DNA of 64,000 bases, from assembly GCF_017353515.1 (NCBI RefSeq), contig NZ_JAFMPY010000003.1:62001-126000 (forward strand), written 5' to 3'. This DNA is from Jiella sonneratiae. Its GTDB lineage: Bacteria; Pseudomonadota; Alphaproteobacteria; Rhizobiales; Rhizobiaceae. Numbering within the stretch: the first letter of the stretch is position 1; each line of letters opens with the position of its first letter. Under the pieces are notes generated by a model. It was not told the origin of the DNA. It ran no database searches and saw nothing but the letters and a program-made list of their open reading frames with translations. The position numbers were made by a program, and so were the translations under genes. Shown piece by piece: positions 35,960 to 45,220 of the stretch.

Positions 35960-37282
35960 ATGCCGGCCGCACAGACGAATTTCGCGCATCACTGGATGCC
36001 GTTCACCAACAACCGCCTGTTCCGCGAAACGCCGCAGATGTTCGCGAGGGCGGAAGGCGTCCACTATGTCACGCCCGAGGGCGACACCATTCTCGACGGC
36101 TCATCCGGCCTGTTCTGCACCCCGGCCGGGCACGGCCGCCGCGAAATCGCCGACGCCGTCCACGCACAGCTGATGACGCTCGACTACACCCCGCATTTCC
36201 AAAGGGGAGCGCCGATCTCCTTCACGCTGGCCGAACGCCTGGCCGAGATCCTGCCGGAGGGGCTCGACCGGGTGTTCTTCGCCTCGTCAGGCTCCGAGGC
36301 CGTCGACAGCGCGATGAAGATCTGCCTGACCTATCACCGCGCCAGGGGCGAGGGTCAGCGCAGCCGCTTCGTCTCGCGCAACTGGGGCTATCACGGGGTC
36401 AATCTCGGCGGCACGTCGCTCGCCGGCATGGTCAACAACCGCCGGGAGTTTTCCGGCGTCACCTGCGACGTCGTCCACATGCGCCACACCTGGACCGAGG
36501 AGCAGCGCTACACCTGCGGCCAGCCGGAGACCGGGGCGGAACTGGCCGACGACCTCGAGGAGATCTGCCGCACCTTTGGCGCCGACACGATCGCCGGCGT
36601 CTTCGTCGAGCCGATCGCCGGGTCGATCGGCACCATCGTCCCGCCGAAGGGCTATCTGGAGCGCCTGCGCGCCATCGCCGACAAATACGGCCTGCTCTTG
36701 ATCTTCGACGAGGTGATCACCGGCTTCGGGCGCACCGGCTCGGCCTTCGCCGGCCAGGAATTTTCGGTCACGCCCGACGTGATGACCATGGCCAAGGCGC
36801 TGACCAACGGCGCCGTGCCGATGAGCGCGGTGGCGACCACCGCGAAGATCCAGGACGCGATCTTCGCCGCCGCCGGCGAGGCCGACCGGCCGGAGCTCTT
36901 CCACGGCTACACCTATTCGGCCCATCCCGTGGCCTGTGCCGCCGCGCTCGCGACGCTCGACGTCTATCGCGACGAGAAGCTGTTCGACCGGGCCCGCGAC
37001 CTCTCGCCCCGCTTCCTCGACCTGATCTTCGGGCTGCGCAACCTGCCGCAGGTCGTCGACCTCAGGGGCTACGGCATGATGGCGGGCATCCAGCTCGCGC
37101 CGGCCGACAAGCCCGGGCTCAAGGGCTCGCTGGTCCAGCGGGCGCTGTTCGACGCCGGGCTGCACGTCAAGGCGACCGGCGACGCGCTGATCGTCGCTCC
37201 GGCCTTCGTCGCGACCGATGGCGAACTCGAGCAGATGACCGACATCCTGCGGCGCGTGCTCGGCCGGGCCGAGCTTCATTGA
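35960..37282 (+). CDS. Class III aminotransferase, omega-amino acid or taurine:pyruvate type
   Basis: The 440-residue PLP enzyme resembles Pseudomonas omega-amino acid:pyruvate aminotransferase. It has HHWMPFTNNRLF at the N-terminus, SGLFCTPAGHGRREI, FFASSGSEAVDSAMKI (phosphate cup), LLIFDEVITGFGRTG, PLP-binding Lys279 in MTMAKALTNGAVPM, and FHGYTYSAHPVACAAAL. Family members use beta-alanine, taurine or other omega-amines and make alanine. Neighbours (IsfD/IsfE-like pair, TauR-like regulator, tauABC) favour taurine, giving sulfoacetaldehyde. Its stop overlaps the end of the convergent regulator gene by 7 nt. Confidence 0.85.
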   Translation: MPAAQTNFAHHWMPFTNNRLFRETPQMFARAEGVHYVTPEGDTILDGSSGLFCTPAGHGRREIADAVHAQLMTLDYTPHFQRGAPISFTLAERLAEILPEGLDRVFFASSGSEAVDSAMKICLTYHRARGEGQRSRFVSRNWGYHGVNLGGTSLAGMVNNRREFSGVTCDVVHMRHTWTEEQRYTCGQPETGAELADDLEEICRTFGADTIAGVFVEPIAGSIGTIVPPKGYLERLRAIADKYGLLLIFDEVITGFGRTGSAFAGQEFSVTPDVMTMAKALTNGAVPMSAVATTAKIQDAIFAAAGEADRPELFHGYTYSAHPVACAAALATLDVYRDEKLFDRARDLSPRFLDLIFGLRNLPQVVDLRGYGMMAGIQLAPADKPGLKGSLVQRALFDAGLHVKATGDALIVAPAFVATDGELEQMTDILRRVLGRAELH

Positions 37283-38883
37283 GCGCCGGCGTCACGCTCC
37301 TCGACGCGCGGCTCCTCCGGCCGGGGCGGAGCCCGGTTCCGCGCCGCGAGACAGGCGTCGAGCGCCTGCCTGAGCGCCGCGATACCCGCTGGTATCCTGG
37401 CATTGTCGATCGGTCCGAAGCCGAGCCGCAGGAAGTTGTGCTCCGGCCGGGGCTGACGGAAGTGGATGTCGCCGACCTCGACCACGGCGCCGTGTCTCGC
37501 CGCCTCGGCCTGGAACGCGCCGGCCGCGATCCCCTCCGGCAGGCGGAGCCACAGGGCGGATCCGCCTGTCGTCATCGTCGCCTCGCAATCCGGCAGCTGG
37601 CGTTCGATCTCGCCGAGCATCGTCGTCCAGCGCCGGGCGAGCATGTCCTGCTGGCGGCGGATATGGGCGTCGTAATGGCCTTCCGACATGAACAGCGCCA
37701 TGGCGCGCTGGTCGAGCGCCGAGGGATGCCGGTACATCAGGCGCCGCAGGGCCCGGAGCTCGACGATCACCTCCGGCGCCGCGACGATGAAGCCGAGCCT
37801 CAGTCCCGGAAACACCGGCTTCGAAAGGCTGCCGGCATGCAGGACGCGGCCGGAACGGTCGTAGCCGCGCAGGGCGTGCTGGCGCGGGCCGACATGGTTC
37901 AGCTCGTGCTCGTAGTCGTCCTCGACGATCAGAAGGTCGTGGCGTTCGGCGGCCTGGAGAAGCGCCAGCCGCCGCTGCATGGTCATGGTGACGTTGGTCG
38001 GGGCCTGATGGCTGGGCGTGACGTAGACGAGGTCGCAGTCATCAAGCCGCTGGTTCGGCCGCGCGCCGCTGGCATCGACGGGCAGGTCGACGATCTCGGC
38101 GCCGTCGAGCTCGAAGATGTTGCGGGCGTCGACATAGCCCGGATTCTCGAAGGCCACCCTGGTTCCCGGGCCACAGAACAGGCGCGAAACCAGATAGACG
38201 GCATTCTGCGACCCGATGGTCACGAGGATCTCGTCCGCGCCGGCCCGGATGCCGCGGCGCGGCAGGATCCGCCGGATGATCTGCTCGATCAGCAGCGGAT
38301 CGTCGGCGTCGACGAGATCGGTCATCAGGCTCTTCAGATGCTCGGCGCGTCCGGCCTGATGGATGCAGTCGCGCCATTTGGTCAGCGAGACCGGGTCGGC
38401 CGCGACCTGGCCGTAGACGAAGGGGTAGGGGAAGCGCTGCCAGTCCGTGGGTTTGCGGATGTTGGGCTGGTGCGACGGCCGCAGCCGCATGTGGCGGGCC
38501 CAGCCGCTGGGCCGGGCGTCGGCGGGGCGGTCGGGATTGAACGGTCCCATCGCGGCGCGGCGGGTCTCGGCCGAAAGGCGCAGGAAGCGCTCGTCGACGA
38601 AGTAGCCGCGCCGCTCGACGGCGGTGAGATAGCCGTCCTCCGCCATCTTCTCGTAGACGAGGGTGACGGTGTTGCGCGACACGCTGAGCTGCCGCGCCAT
38701 CACCCGGGTCGCCGGCAGCGGCTCGTGCGACACGATCGCACCGGACAGGATCGCCTCGACGATCCGCTCCTGGATCTGGCGCTGCAGCGGCCGGCCGGGG
38801 TCGAGAGGGCGCAGCAGGGCATGGTTCGGCATGCGGCTCGAACGGGTGGTCATCGCCGGCTCTCGGTGCGTCGTCCTCTGCAT
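37276..38883 (-). CDS. MocR-family (GntR/aminotransferase) regulator, probable TauR
   Basis: The 535-residue protein has an N-terminal GntR winged helix (about 30-100; MARQLSVSRNTVTLVYEKMA and GYLTAVERRGYFV) and a C-terminal fold-type I aminotransferase domain with the PLP-lysine motif LHAGSLSKPVFPGLRLG. MocR proteins sense an amino compound through bound PLP; TauR activates taurine genes in Rhodobacter and Paracoccus. Location beside the aminotransferase and tauABC, and the CTGGAC repeats at 35844-35901, support TauR. Start 38883 follows AAGG; ATG 38853 is also possible. GabR-type regulators are the alternative. Confidence 0.8.
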   Translation of the reverse strand: MQRTTHREPAMTTRSSRMPNHALLRPLDPGRPLQRQIQERIVEAILSGAIVSHEPLPATRVMARQLSVSRNTVTLVYEKMAEDGYLTAVERRGYFVDERFLRLSAETRRAAMGPFNPDRPADARPSGWARHMRLRPSHQPNIRKPTDWQRFPYPFVYGQVAADPVSLTKWRDCIHQAGRAEHLKSLMTDLVDADDPLLIEQIIRRILPRRGIRAGADEILVTIGSQNAVYLVSRLFCGPGTRVAFENPGYVDARNIFELDGAEIVDLPVDASGARPNQRLDDCDLVYVTPSHQAPTNVTMTMQRRLALLQAAERHDLLIVEDDYEHELNHVGPRQHALRGYDRSGRVLHAGSLSKPVFPGLRLGFIVAAPEVIVELRALRRLMYRHPSALDQRAMALFMSEGHYDAHIRRQQDMLARRWTTMLGEIERQLPDCEATMTTGGSALWLRLPEGIAAGAFQAEAARHGAVVEVGDIHFRQPRPEHNFLRLGFGPIDNARIPAGIAALRQALDACLAARNRAPPRPEEPRVEERDAGAQ

Positions 38884-38960
38884 CGCGGCACCTTAGCCAT
38901 GCCGGGGGAGGCTCGGCAATTCACGCCAACCCGCCGCCGAGCGGGAAAGGTCCGTGCCGC

Positions 38961-39692
38961 ATGAGCCGCGCATCGCCCAAGCGCCGCATCGGCATCCTCG
39001 GCGGCATGGGGCCGCAGGCGACGGTTCTCCTGATGCAGCGGATCATCGACCGGACGAGCGCGCGCGACGATCGGGACCACGTTCCGATGCTGGTCGACAA
39101 CAACACCCAGGTGCCGTCGCGTATCGCGGCGATCATCGAAGGCACAGGCGAAAGCCCGGCGCCGGTGCTCGTCGAAATGGCGCGGCGGCTCGAGGCGGGC
39201 GGTGCCGAGGCGCTGGCCATGCCCTGCAACACCGCGCATCACTATGCCGGCGAAATCGCCGCCGCGGTGTCGGTCCCGTTTCTCGACATGATCGATCTTT
39301 CCGTCGGCGCGGTGGCGGGCCGGTCCGCCCGAAGGGTCGGCATCCTCGGATCGCCGGCGGTGCGCCTGGCGGGGATCTTCGATCGCACCTTCGCCGGGGC
39401 CGGCATCGCGACGCTCTATCCTGGCGACGAGGCCGCCATGCTGGCGGCGATCCGGCTGGTGAAGGCCGGCGACGCCAGCGGCCGGGCGGCCGCGCTTCTG
39501 AGAGCCGCCGCCGCGGAACTTCACGGCACCGGTGCCGACGTCCTCGTCGTTGCCTGCACCGAATTCTCGGTCATCGCCGGGGCGATCGCCGGCGACTGTC
39601 CGGTCGTCGACACGCTCGATGTGCTGGCCGGCGCCGTGGTAGCCTTCGCTTCCGCCGATCGCGGGCCGGCGCCGCGTTTCGGGGAGGCCTGA
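38961..39692 (+). CDS. Aspartate/glutamate racemase family protein
   Basis: The 243-residue protein has the cofactor-independent racemase pattern: IGILGGMGPQATVLLMQRII at 10-29, first catalytic Cys in MPCNTAHHYAG, second in VVACTEFSVIAG. Both cysteines being present suggests a true amino acid racemase rather than a maleate isomerase-like relative. It starts 78 nt from the divergent regulator and 120 nt before tauA. Its role in a taurine locus is not obvious, as taurine is achiral; it could act on cysteate, alanine or aspartate. Confidence 0.8.
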   Translation: MSRASPKRRIGILGGMGPQATVLLMQRIIDRTSARDDRDHVPMLVDNNTQVPSRIAAIIEGTGESPAPVLVEMARRLEAGGAEALAMPCNTAHHYAGEIAAAVSVPFLDMIDLSVGAVAGRSARRVGILGSPAVRLAGIFDRTFAGAGIATLYPGDEAAMLAAIRLVKAGDASGRAAALLRAAAAELHGTGADVLVVACTEFSVIAGAIAGDCPVVDTLDVLAGAVVAFASADRGPAPRFGEA

Positions 39693-39812
39693 ATACGGCC
39701 GGTGCGTTTCGGCGGCATGATCCTTGCTTGCTGAAACCTGCCGGACCGCGACGCGCAGACAAGACCCCTTCAACGGGCGGCGCATGAACCCAGACGAACA
39801 TCGGAGAGCAGA

Positions 39813-40811
39813 ATGATGAATAAGCTAGCAGTCGTTCTCTTGGCAGGCCTGGCCGGCACGGGCCTCCTGGCGGGAACGGCGGTCGCGCAGGACACCGTCA
39901 TCGTCGGCCATTTCGGCAACCCGACGCCGGACCAGGTGGCCGCTGCCGATGCCAAATTCGAGAAGGCCACCGGCTGGAAGATCGACTGGCGCAAGTTCTC
40001 GGCCGGCACCGACGTGATCGCCGCCATGGCCTCCGGCGACGTCAACGTCGCCGAACTCGGCTCCTCGCCCATGGCGATCGCCGCGACGCAGGGGCTCGAC
40101 CTCGAAATGTTCATGGTCGCCGAGGTCATCGGCACGGCGGAATCCCTGATCGTGCGCAACGACGCGGGCATCAAGACGCTGGCTGATCTGAAGGGCAAGC
40201 GGGTCGCCGTGCCGATCGGCTCGACCTCGCACTTCTCCCTGATGGGAGCCTTGAAGCATGCCGGCGTCGATCCGGGCGACGTCACCATCATGAACATGTC
40301 GCCTGACCAGATGGTCGCGGCGTGGCAGCAGGGCGCGATCGACGCCGGCTTCGTCTGGGAGCCCGCCCAGGGCAAGCTGATGGAGAACGGCACGCGGCTC
40401 GTCGGCGCGGACGAGACCGCCGAGTGGGGCTATCCGACCTTCGACGCCTGGGTGGTGAACAAGGACTTCGCCGACAAGCACAAGGACGCGATGATCGCCT
40501 TCACCAAGACCATGGCCGAGGCGAACGACGCCTATCTCGCGGACACCTCGAAGTGGACGGCCGACAGTGCGCCGGTGAAGACCATCGCCGATCGCACGGG
40601 CGCTGCGCCCGATCAGGTGCCGGCGGTCCTGTCGGGCTACACCTTCCTGCCGCTGAAGAAGCAGATCGAGAGCGGCTGGCTCGGCAAGAAGGGCGCCGAC
40701 GCCACCAAGGCGACGGCGGAATTCCTGAAGTCCGCCGGCCGCATCGACAGCGTCAAGGACGACTACACGCCCTTCGTCACCGACGAGTTCGCCAAGGCCG
40801 CGGCCGAATAG
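39813..40811 (+). CDS. tauA: Taurine ABC importer, taurine-binding protein
   Basis: The 332-residue periplasmic protein has a Sec signal ([21 protein letters not shown], cleavage after VAQ near residue 26). TauA-type features: [60 protein letters not shown] and [20 protein letters not shown]. These match taurine-binding proteins rather than general SsuA sulfonate binders. The ribosome site CGGAGAG precedes ATG 39813. It heads tauA-tauB-tauC and is followed by a stem-loop. Confidence 0.88.
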   Translation: MMNKLAVVLLAGLAGTGLLAGTAVAQDTVIVGHFGNPTPDQVAAADAKFEKATGWKIDWRKFSAGTDVIAAMASGDVNVAELGSSPMAIAATQGLDLEMFMVAEVIGTAESLIVRNDAGIKTLADLKGKRVAVPIGSTSHFSLMGALKHAGVDPGDVTIMNMSPDQMVAAWQQGAIDAGFVWEPAQGKLMENGTRLVGADETAEWGYPTFDAWVVNKDFADKHKDAMIAFTKTMAEANDAYLADTSKWTADSAPVKTIADRTGAAPDQVPAVLSGYTFLPLKKQIESGWLGKKGADATKATAEFLKSAGRIDSVKDDYTPFVTDEFAKAAAE

Positions 40812-40839
40812 GCGGGCCGATCGCCGCAATGCCGACCGT

Positions 40840-40864
40840 TCTCCGCGCCTTGTCGGCGCGGAGA
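40840..40864 (+). other. Intercistronic stem-loop after tauA
   Basis: TCTCCGCGCC (40840-40849) pairs perfectly with GGCGCGGAGA (40855-40864) around TTGTC, 28 nt past the tauA stop and just before the AAGGAGG of tauB. No T run. Probably an mRNA-stabilising or attenuating element. Confidence 0.65.
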
Positions 40865-40882
40865 CCCCCAAGGAGGGACGTC

Positions 40883-41674
40883 ATGGCACTTGAGATCAAG
40901 CAGGCATCCGTCGAATATCCCGCGGTGAACGGCCGGCCGCCGGTCGAGGCCCTGCGCAAGGTCGAGCTGACGATCGAGCCGGGCGATTTTACCGTGGCGC
41001 TCGGCGCATCGGGCTGCGGCAAGTCAACGCTTCTGAACCTGATCGCCGGCTTTCTCGCCCCCTCGTCGGGCGACATCGTCCTCGACGGCGTCCCCGTTTC
41101 CGGGCCGAGCGCCGACCGCTCCGTGGTGTTCCAGAAGCATGCGCTGCTGCCCTGGCTGAACGTTCTCGACAACGTCGCCTTCGGGCTGAAGCTGCAGGGC
41201 CGCCCGCGCGCCGAGCGCCATCAGGTGGCGGAAAAATTCATCGGCCTGCTCGGCCTCGCGGGCTTCGAGAACTCGCCGGTCTATTCGCTGTCGGGCGGCA
41301 TGCAGCAGCGCGTCGGCATCGCGCGGGCGCTGACCTGCGATCCCAAGCTCCTCTTGATGGACGAGCCGCTCGGCGCGCTCGACGCGCTGACCCGGGAGCG
41401 GGCGCAGGAGCTGATCCTGAGGATCTGGAACGAGACCGGAAAGTCGGTCTTCTTCATCACCCACAGCGTCGAGGAGGCGCTGTTCATGGGCACCAGGCTG
41501 ATTGTCATGTCGCCCCGGCCGGGGCGCATCGCCCACCGCTTCGACCTGCCGTTCTCACGGCGGTTCTGCGAAGGGCAGCCGGCGCGCGCGATCAAGGCCT
41601 CGTCCGACTTCATCGCGCTTCGCGAGGAAGTGCTCGCCATCATCTTCGCCGACGAGGAGGAGGAGGCCGCATGA
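40883..41674 (+). CDS. tauB: Taurine ABC importer, ATPase
   Basis: The 263-residue ATPase of the nitrate/sulfonate/taurine type has Walker [13 protein letters not shown] near residue 44, Q-loop [16 protein letters not shown], signature [15 protein letters not shown] and Walker [19 protein letters not shown] perfect AAGGAGG precedes ATG 40883. It overlaps the tauC start by 4 nt (ATGA). The acidic C-terminal EEEEEAA is not a known feature. Confidence 0.9.
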   Translation: MALEIKQASVEYPAVNGRPPVEALRKVELTIEPGDFTVALGASGCGKSTLLNLIAGFLAPSSGDIVLDGVPVSGPSADRSVVFQKHALLPWLNVLDNVAFGLKLQGRPRAERHQVAEKFIGLLGLAGFENSPVYSLSGGMQQRVGIARALTCDPKLLLMDEPLGALDALTRERAQELILRIWNETGKSVFFITHSVEEALFMGTRLIVMSPRPGRIAHRFDLPFSRRFCEGQPARAIKASSDFIALREEVLAIIFADEEEEAA

Positions 41675-42588
41675 GCATCGTTCGACCGACCAACGACGAG
41701 ACCCGGGTGCAGGAGCCGGCGTCGCCTGCGACCTCCGGATGGCGCGAGGCGATCGGCGGCGGCGTGGCGCGGATGGCCAGGAGCCGCCCGACCAAGCCCG
41801 GCGAGACCTATGGCGTGCCGGGGCAGGGCGAGACCGTCGTCCTCAGCCTCGTCACCATCGCGATCTTCATCTTCGTCTGGTGGCTGGTGACGGCGCTCGG
41901 CCTCGTCAAGCCGCTCTTCGTTCCCTCGCCGCAGGCGATCTTCCAGAAGTTCGTCGACGTCCTGACCGACGGCTTCACCGGCACCTCGCTTCTGGCGCAT
42001 GCCGGGATTTCCGCCGCGCGGGTGTTCGGCGCCTTCCTTCTCGCATGTCTGGTCGGCGTGCCGCTCGGCCTCGCCATGGGCATGAGCCCGACGATCCGGG
42101 GCATCTTCGACCCGCCGATCGAATTCTACCGGCCGATCCCGCCGCTCGCCTACCTGCCGCTGATGATCATCTGGTTCGGCATCGGCGAGACCTCGAAGGT
42201 GCTTTTGATCTTCCTGTCGTGCTTCGCGCCGATAGCGCTCGGGGCGAAGTCCGGCGTGCGCTCGGCGGCGATCGAGCAGATCCACGCGGCCTATTCCTTC
42301 GGCGCCTCGCGCTGGCAGGTGATGCGGCACGTCATCCTGCCCTCGGCGCTGCCGGAGATCCTGACCGCCATGCGCATCGGCATCGGCTTCGGCTGGACGA
42401 CGCTCGTCGCGGCGGAGATGGTCGCGGCCACCAAGGGCCTCGGCTACATGGTGCTGACGGCCTCGCAGTTCCTGCAGACCGCGACGGTGATCATGGGCAT
42501 CGTGGTGATCGCCGCGATCGCCTATGCCTTCGACCTCCTGATGCGCTTCATCGAGCGGCGCGTCGTCCCGTGGAAGGGACGGATGTAG
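41671..42588 (+). CDS. tauC: Taurine ABC importer, permease
   Basis: The 305-residue permease has an N-terminal polar stretch of about 60 residues, then six helices. TauC/SsuC features are [20 protein letters not shown] followed by [20 protein letters not shown], and the EAA loop [20 protein letters not shown]. It ends the operon; an inverted repeat starts 10 nt after its stop. Confidence 0.9.
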   Translation: MSIVRPTNDETRVQEPASPATSGWREAIGGGVARMARSRPTKPGETYGVPGQGETVVLSLVTIAIFIFVWWLVTALGLVKPLFVPSPQAIFQKFVDVLTDGFTGTSLLAHAGISAARVFGAFLLACLVGVPLGLAMGMSPTIRGIFDPPIEFYRPIPPLAYLPLMIIWFGIGETSKVLLIFLSCFAPIALGAKSGVRSAAIEQIHAAYSFGASRWQVMRHVILPSALPEILTAMRIGIGFGWTTLVAAEMVAATKGLGYMVLTASQFLQTATVIMGIVVIAAIAYAFDLLMRFIERRVVPWKGRM

Positions 42589-42598
42589 CTGCGGGGAA

Positions 42599-42630
42599 CG
42601 GGCCGACGCCGATCCGATGCCGTCGGCCCG
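42599..42630 (+). terminator. Stem-loop at the end of the tauABC operon
   Basis: CGGGCCGACG (42599-42608) pairs with CGTCGGCCCG (42621-42630) around a 12-nt loop, 10 nt past the tauC stop. There is no T run, so it may act as a weak bidirectional or Rho-assisted terminator between the convergent tauC and the DegT gene. Confidence 0.5.
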
Positions 42631-42747
42631 ATGAGCCGCGCCCGGCGCGCCCGCAATCCCGGCGACAGCGGGCAAACCGCGCGCTTCTCGGCCGGGTCCT
42701 GAATCAAGCGAATGCGGCCGATCGGGCCGGTCCGTCGCGGCCCGCGG

Positions 42748-43950
42748 TCAGCGGCGCCGGCCGCCGATCACCGCGGCGTGGCAGTGCCGGATGATCGCGG
42801 CGATCTCGGCGCAATCCGCCGCGCTGAAGGTCAGCGGCAGACGCATGTCGAACAGGCCGGACAGGACGGCGTCGGTGCGCGGCAGCGACTGTGCCGGCAT
42901 GTAGCGCCAGCTCGTGTGGTTGGACGTGAAGGCCACCGGCTCGTCGGCGCCGAACCATTTCAGGTCGACGCCGAGATCGCCGGCGGCCGCGACGAACGCC
43001 CGGGCGGCTTCGGGCGCGACGTTCGGGATCAGGAACTGGATGGAACTGCCGACGAAGCCCTCCTCGTCGCGCCGCTTCGGCAGGACGATCCCCTCGCAGC
43101 CGGCGAGCCCTGAGGCGACGATCCGATAACGCTCGTTCCAGCGCTCGATGTTCTCTGAAAGACGCTGGAGCTGCGGAACGAGGATCGCCGCGCGCAGATT
43201 GTCCATCCGGCCCGACATGTTCGGGGTTTCGAGGCGGATCGTCTCGAAGACGCTCGGCTCCGGCGCGGCGCCGTGCCGCCCGTAGAGCATGTAGGAGCCC
43301 GACAGGATGATCGCCCTCGCCATGAACTCCGGGTCGTCGGAGGTCAGAAGCCCGCCTTCGCCGGCGTTGAGATGCTTGTAGGTCTGGGTGGAAAAGCAGC
43401 CGGCGAGGCCGAAGCTTCCGCTCTTCCGCCCCTGCCACGTCGCGCCCATCGTGTGGGCGCAGTCCTCGATCATCACGGCGCCGAAGCGCGCGACGACTGC
43501 GGCGACGGCGTCCATGTCGGCGAGATGGCCGCGCATGCTCGACAGCAGGAAGAAGCGCGACCCGGTCGCCTCGAACCGGTGCGCCAAGTCGTCGAGGTCG
43601 ACCACCAGATCCGGAGTGATCTCGACGAGGGCCGGCGTGCCGCCGGCGGCGGCGATGGCGCCGGGCACCGGCGCCAGGGTGAAGGCGTTGGTGAGCACGG
43701 TCTCGCCGGGGCGAAGACCCGCCGCCCGCAGCGCGATCGCCATCGCATAGCCGCCAGACGCGCAGGCGAGGCAGTAGCGCGCGCCCTGATAGGCGGCAAA
43801 GGCGGCCTCCAGCACGGCCGCCGCCGGGGTCTCGCCCGCGACGCTGTTGTAGCGATGCAGGCGGCCGCTGCGCAGAACCTCGACCGCCGCTTCGATGGCG
43901 TCCTCGGCGATCGGCTCCTGCTGGGTGAAGCTTCCTCGAAACGGCTTCAT
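42748..43950 (-). CDS. DegT/DnrJ/EryC1-family PLP-dependent aminotransferase
   Basis: The 400-residue fold-type I aminotransferase has the DegT pattern: ASGGYAMAIALRAAGLRPGE, VLTNAFTLAPVPGAI, VMIEDCAHTMGATWQGRKSG with the PLP-binding Asp, and the Lys192 loop FSTQTYKHLNAGEGG. DegT enzymes usually aminate ketones on sugars or cyclitols. Here it lies 109 nt downstream of the LacI regulator on the same strand, so it probably belongs to the DHPS-type regulon. The substrate is unknown; an amino-sulfonate such as cysteinolate would fit (see findings). Confidence 0.85.
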   Translation of the reverse strand: MKPFRGSFTQQEPIAEDAIEAAVEVLRSGRLHRYNSVAGETPAAAVLEAAFAAYQGARYCLACASGGYAMAIALRAAGLRPGETVLTNAFTLAPVPGAIAAAGGTPALVEITPDLVVDLDDLAHRFEATGSRFFLLSSMRGHLADMDAVAAVVARFGAVMIEDCAHTMGATWQGRKSGSFGLAGCFSTQTYKHLNAGEGGLLTSDDPEFMARAIILSGSYMLYGRHGAAPEPSVFETIRLETPNMSGRMDNLRAAILVPQLQRLSENIERWNERYRIVASGLAGCEGIVLPKRRDEEGFVGSSIQFLIPNVAPEAARAFVAAAGDLGVDLKWFGADEPVAFTSNHTSWRYMPAQSLPRTDAVLSGLFDMRLPLTFSAADCAEIAAIIRHCHAAVIGGRRR

Positions 43951-44059
43951 CGAAGTCTCCGTCAGGAACGGGCCGCGGCCTGCGCTCCGAAAAATCGTGG
44001 CGCCCCGCGGGCGATGGACATCCGCGAGGGCGGCTGAAGCGGCGGGGCCGCCGGCGGCG

Positions 44060-45082
44060 TCACGAGGCCGTTCGCCCCGGAGCGCGGGCGGTCGACTGGC
44101 GGACCACCAGCGCCACCGGCAGCTGCGTCGCAGCTTCCGTCGGGCGCCCCTCGATCCGCGCCATCAGCTTGTCGGCCGCCTGCTCGCCGATCGTGGTGGT
44201 GGGAATGTTCACGGTGGTGAGCGCCGGCGACATGTGGGCCGACATTTCGAGGTCGTCGATGCCGACGAGCGACAGGTCCTCCGGCACCCTGATGCCCCGC
44301 GCCTGGGTCTCGACCAGGCAGCCGAAGGCCTGGATATCGATGCCGCAGACGATGGCGGTCGGCGGCTCGGCGAGGGACAGGAGCGTCGCGCAGCCGGTGC
44401 GTCCCCCCGCCAGCGTATAGGGCTGCTGGCTGATCAGCCATTCCGGCAGCGCCAGTCCGGCGCCGACGATCTCGGCGCGCACGCCCTCGACGCGCAGCCT
44501 CTGGCGGTCGTTGTTGACGCGGTGCCCGGTCACCACGGCGATCCGGCGGTGGCCGAGCCCGATCAGGTGGCGGGCCGCCAGACGCCCGGCCTCGGCATTG
44601 TCGATCGCCACCGTGTCGAAACGCGCGTCCGCGACCCAGGTCAGGACCACCGGGATCGCGGTCTCCTGCAGAATGCCGATGGTCTCCTGCGACCGCGCGG
44701 CGCCGACGAGCATCAGCCCGTCGACGCGGCGCGACAGGAAGGACCGGATCGCCTCCGTCTCGGCCGCGGGACTGTAGCCGGTGCTGGCGACCAGCAGCTG
44801 GTAGCCGTGCGGGGCGAGCCGGCTCTGCATCACCTCCAGCGCGTGCGAGAAGGTGGCATTGTCGAGCGTCGGGACGATCGCCCCGATGGTGTGCGTGGGG
44901 CCGCGGCCGGCCGACACGCCGGGCCGCTCGAGATAGCCGAGGCGCTCGGCGCTCGACAGCACCCGGCGAAGCGTCGCCTGGTTGACGAGTTCCGGCTGCG
45001 CCAAGGCCCGCGAGACGGTGGCCAGCGAGACCTGGCTGTCCCGCGCGACGTCGATCAATCTGGGGCGCGTGCCGCGTGCCAT
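44060..45082 (-). CDS. LacI-family transcriptional regulator
   Basis: The 340-residue regulator has an N-terminal LacI helix-turn-helix (LIDVARDSQVSLATVSRALA at about 9-28) with hinge, and a periplasmic-binding-like effector domain (TIGAIVPTLDNATFSHALEV; AARHLIGLGHRRIAVVTGHR). It is divergent from the importer-hpsNOP operon across a 167-nt region with three TGAAA/TTTCA dyads, which are probably its operators. The effector is likely a sulfonate intermediate. A DegT aminotransferase gene follows it. Confidence 0.9.
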   Translation of the reverse strand: MARGTRPRLIDVARDSQVSLATVSRALAQPELVNQATLRRVLSSAERLGYLERPGVSAGRGPTHTIGAIVPTLDNATFSHALEVMQSRLAPHGYQLLVASTGYSPAAETEAIRSFLSRRVDGLMLVGAARSQETIGILQETAIPVVLTWVADARFDTVAIDNAEAGRLAARHLIGLGHRRIAVVTGHRVNNDRQRLRVEGVRAEIVGAGLALPEWLISQQPYTLAGGRTGCATLLSLAEPPTAIVCGIDIQAFGCLVETQARGIRVPEDLSLVGIDDLEMSAHMSPALTTVNIPTTTIGEQAADKLMARIEGRPTEAATQLPVALVVRQSTARAPGRTAS

Positions 45083-45095
45083 CGAGCATCCATAC

Positions 45096-45109
45096 TGAAA
45101 ATATTTTCA
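45096..45109. promoter_or_regulatory. LacI-type operator O1
   Basis: TGAAAATATTTTCA is a perfect 14-nt palindrome, 13 nt upstream of the regulator's start codon. It shares arms TGAAA/TTTCA with two further dyads on the importer side, so it is probably the autoregulatory site. Confidence 0.65.
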
Positions 45110-45199
45110 TCTGTCTAACCGCGAAATCGCCACCGTTCAAGCGAAGCGCCGACCCAAGCGAGCACGGAATCTTTAGCCGTTGACATTCCCGGATGGCTG

Positions 45200-45214
45200 T
45201 GAAACTTTCTTTCA
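45200..45214. promoter_or_regulatory. LacI-type operator O2 over the importer promoter
   Basis: TGAAACTTTCTTTCA has arms TGAAA/TTTCA with a 5-nt centre. A perfect -35 TTGACA lies at 45180-45185, so O2 covers the expected -10 position 17 nt downstream. The actual -10 hexamer (around AACTTT) is poor. Confidence 0.65.
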
Positions 45215-45220
45215 AAATAA

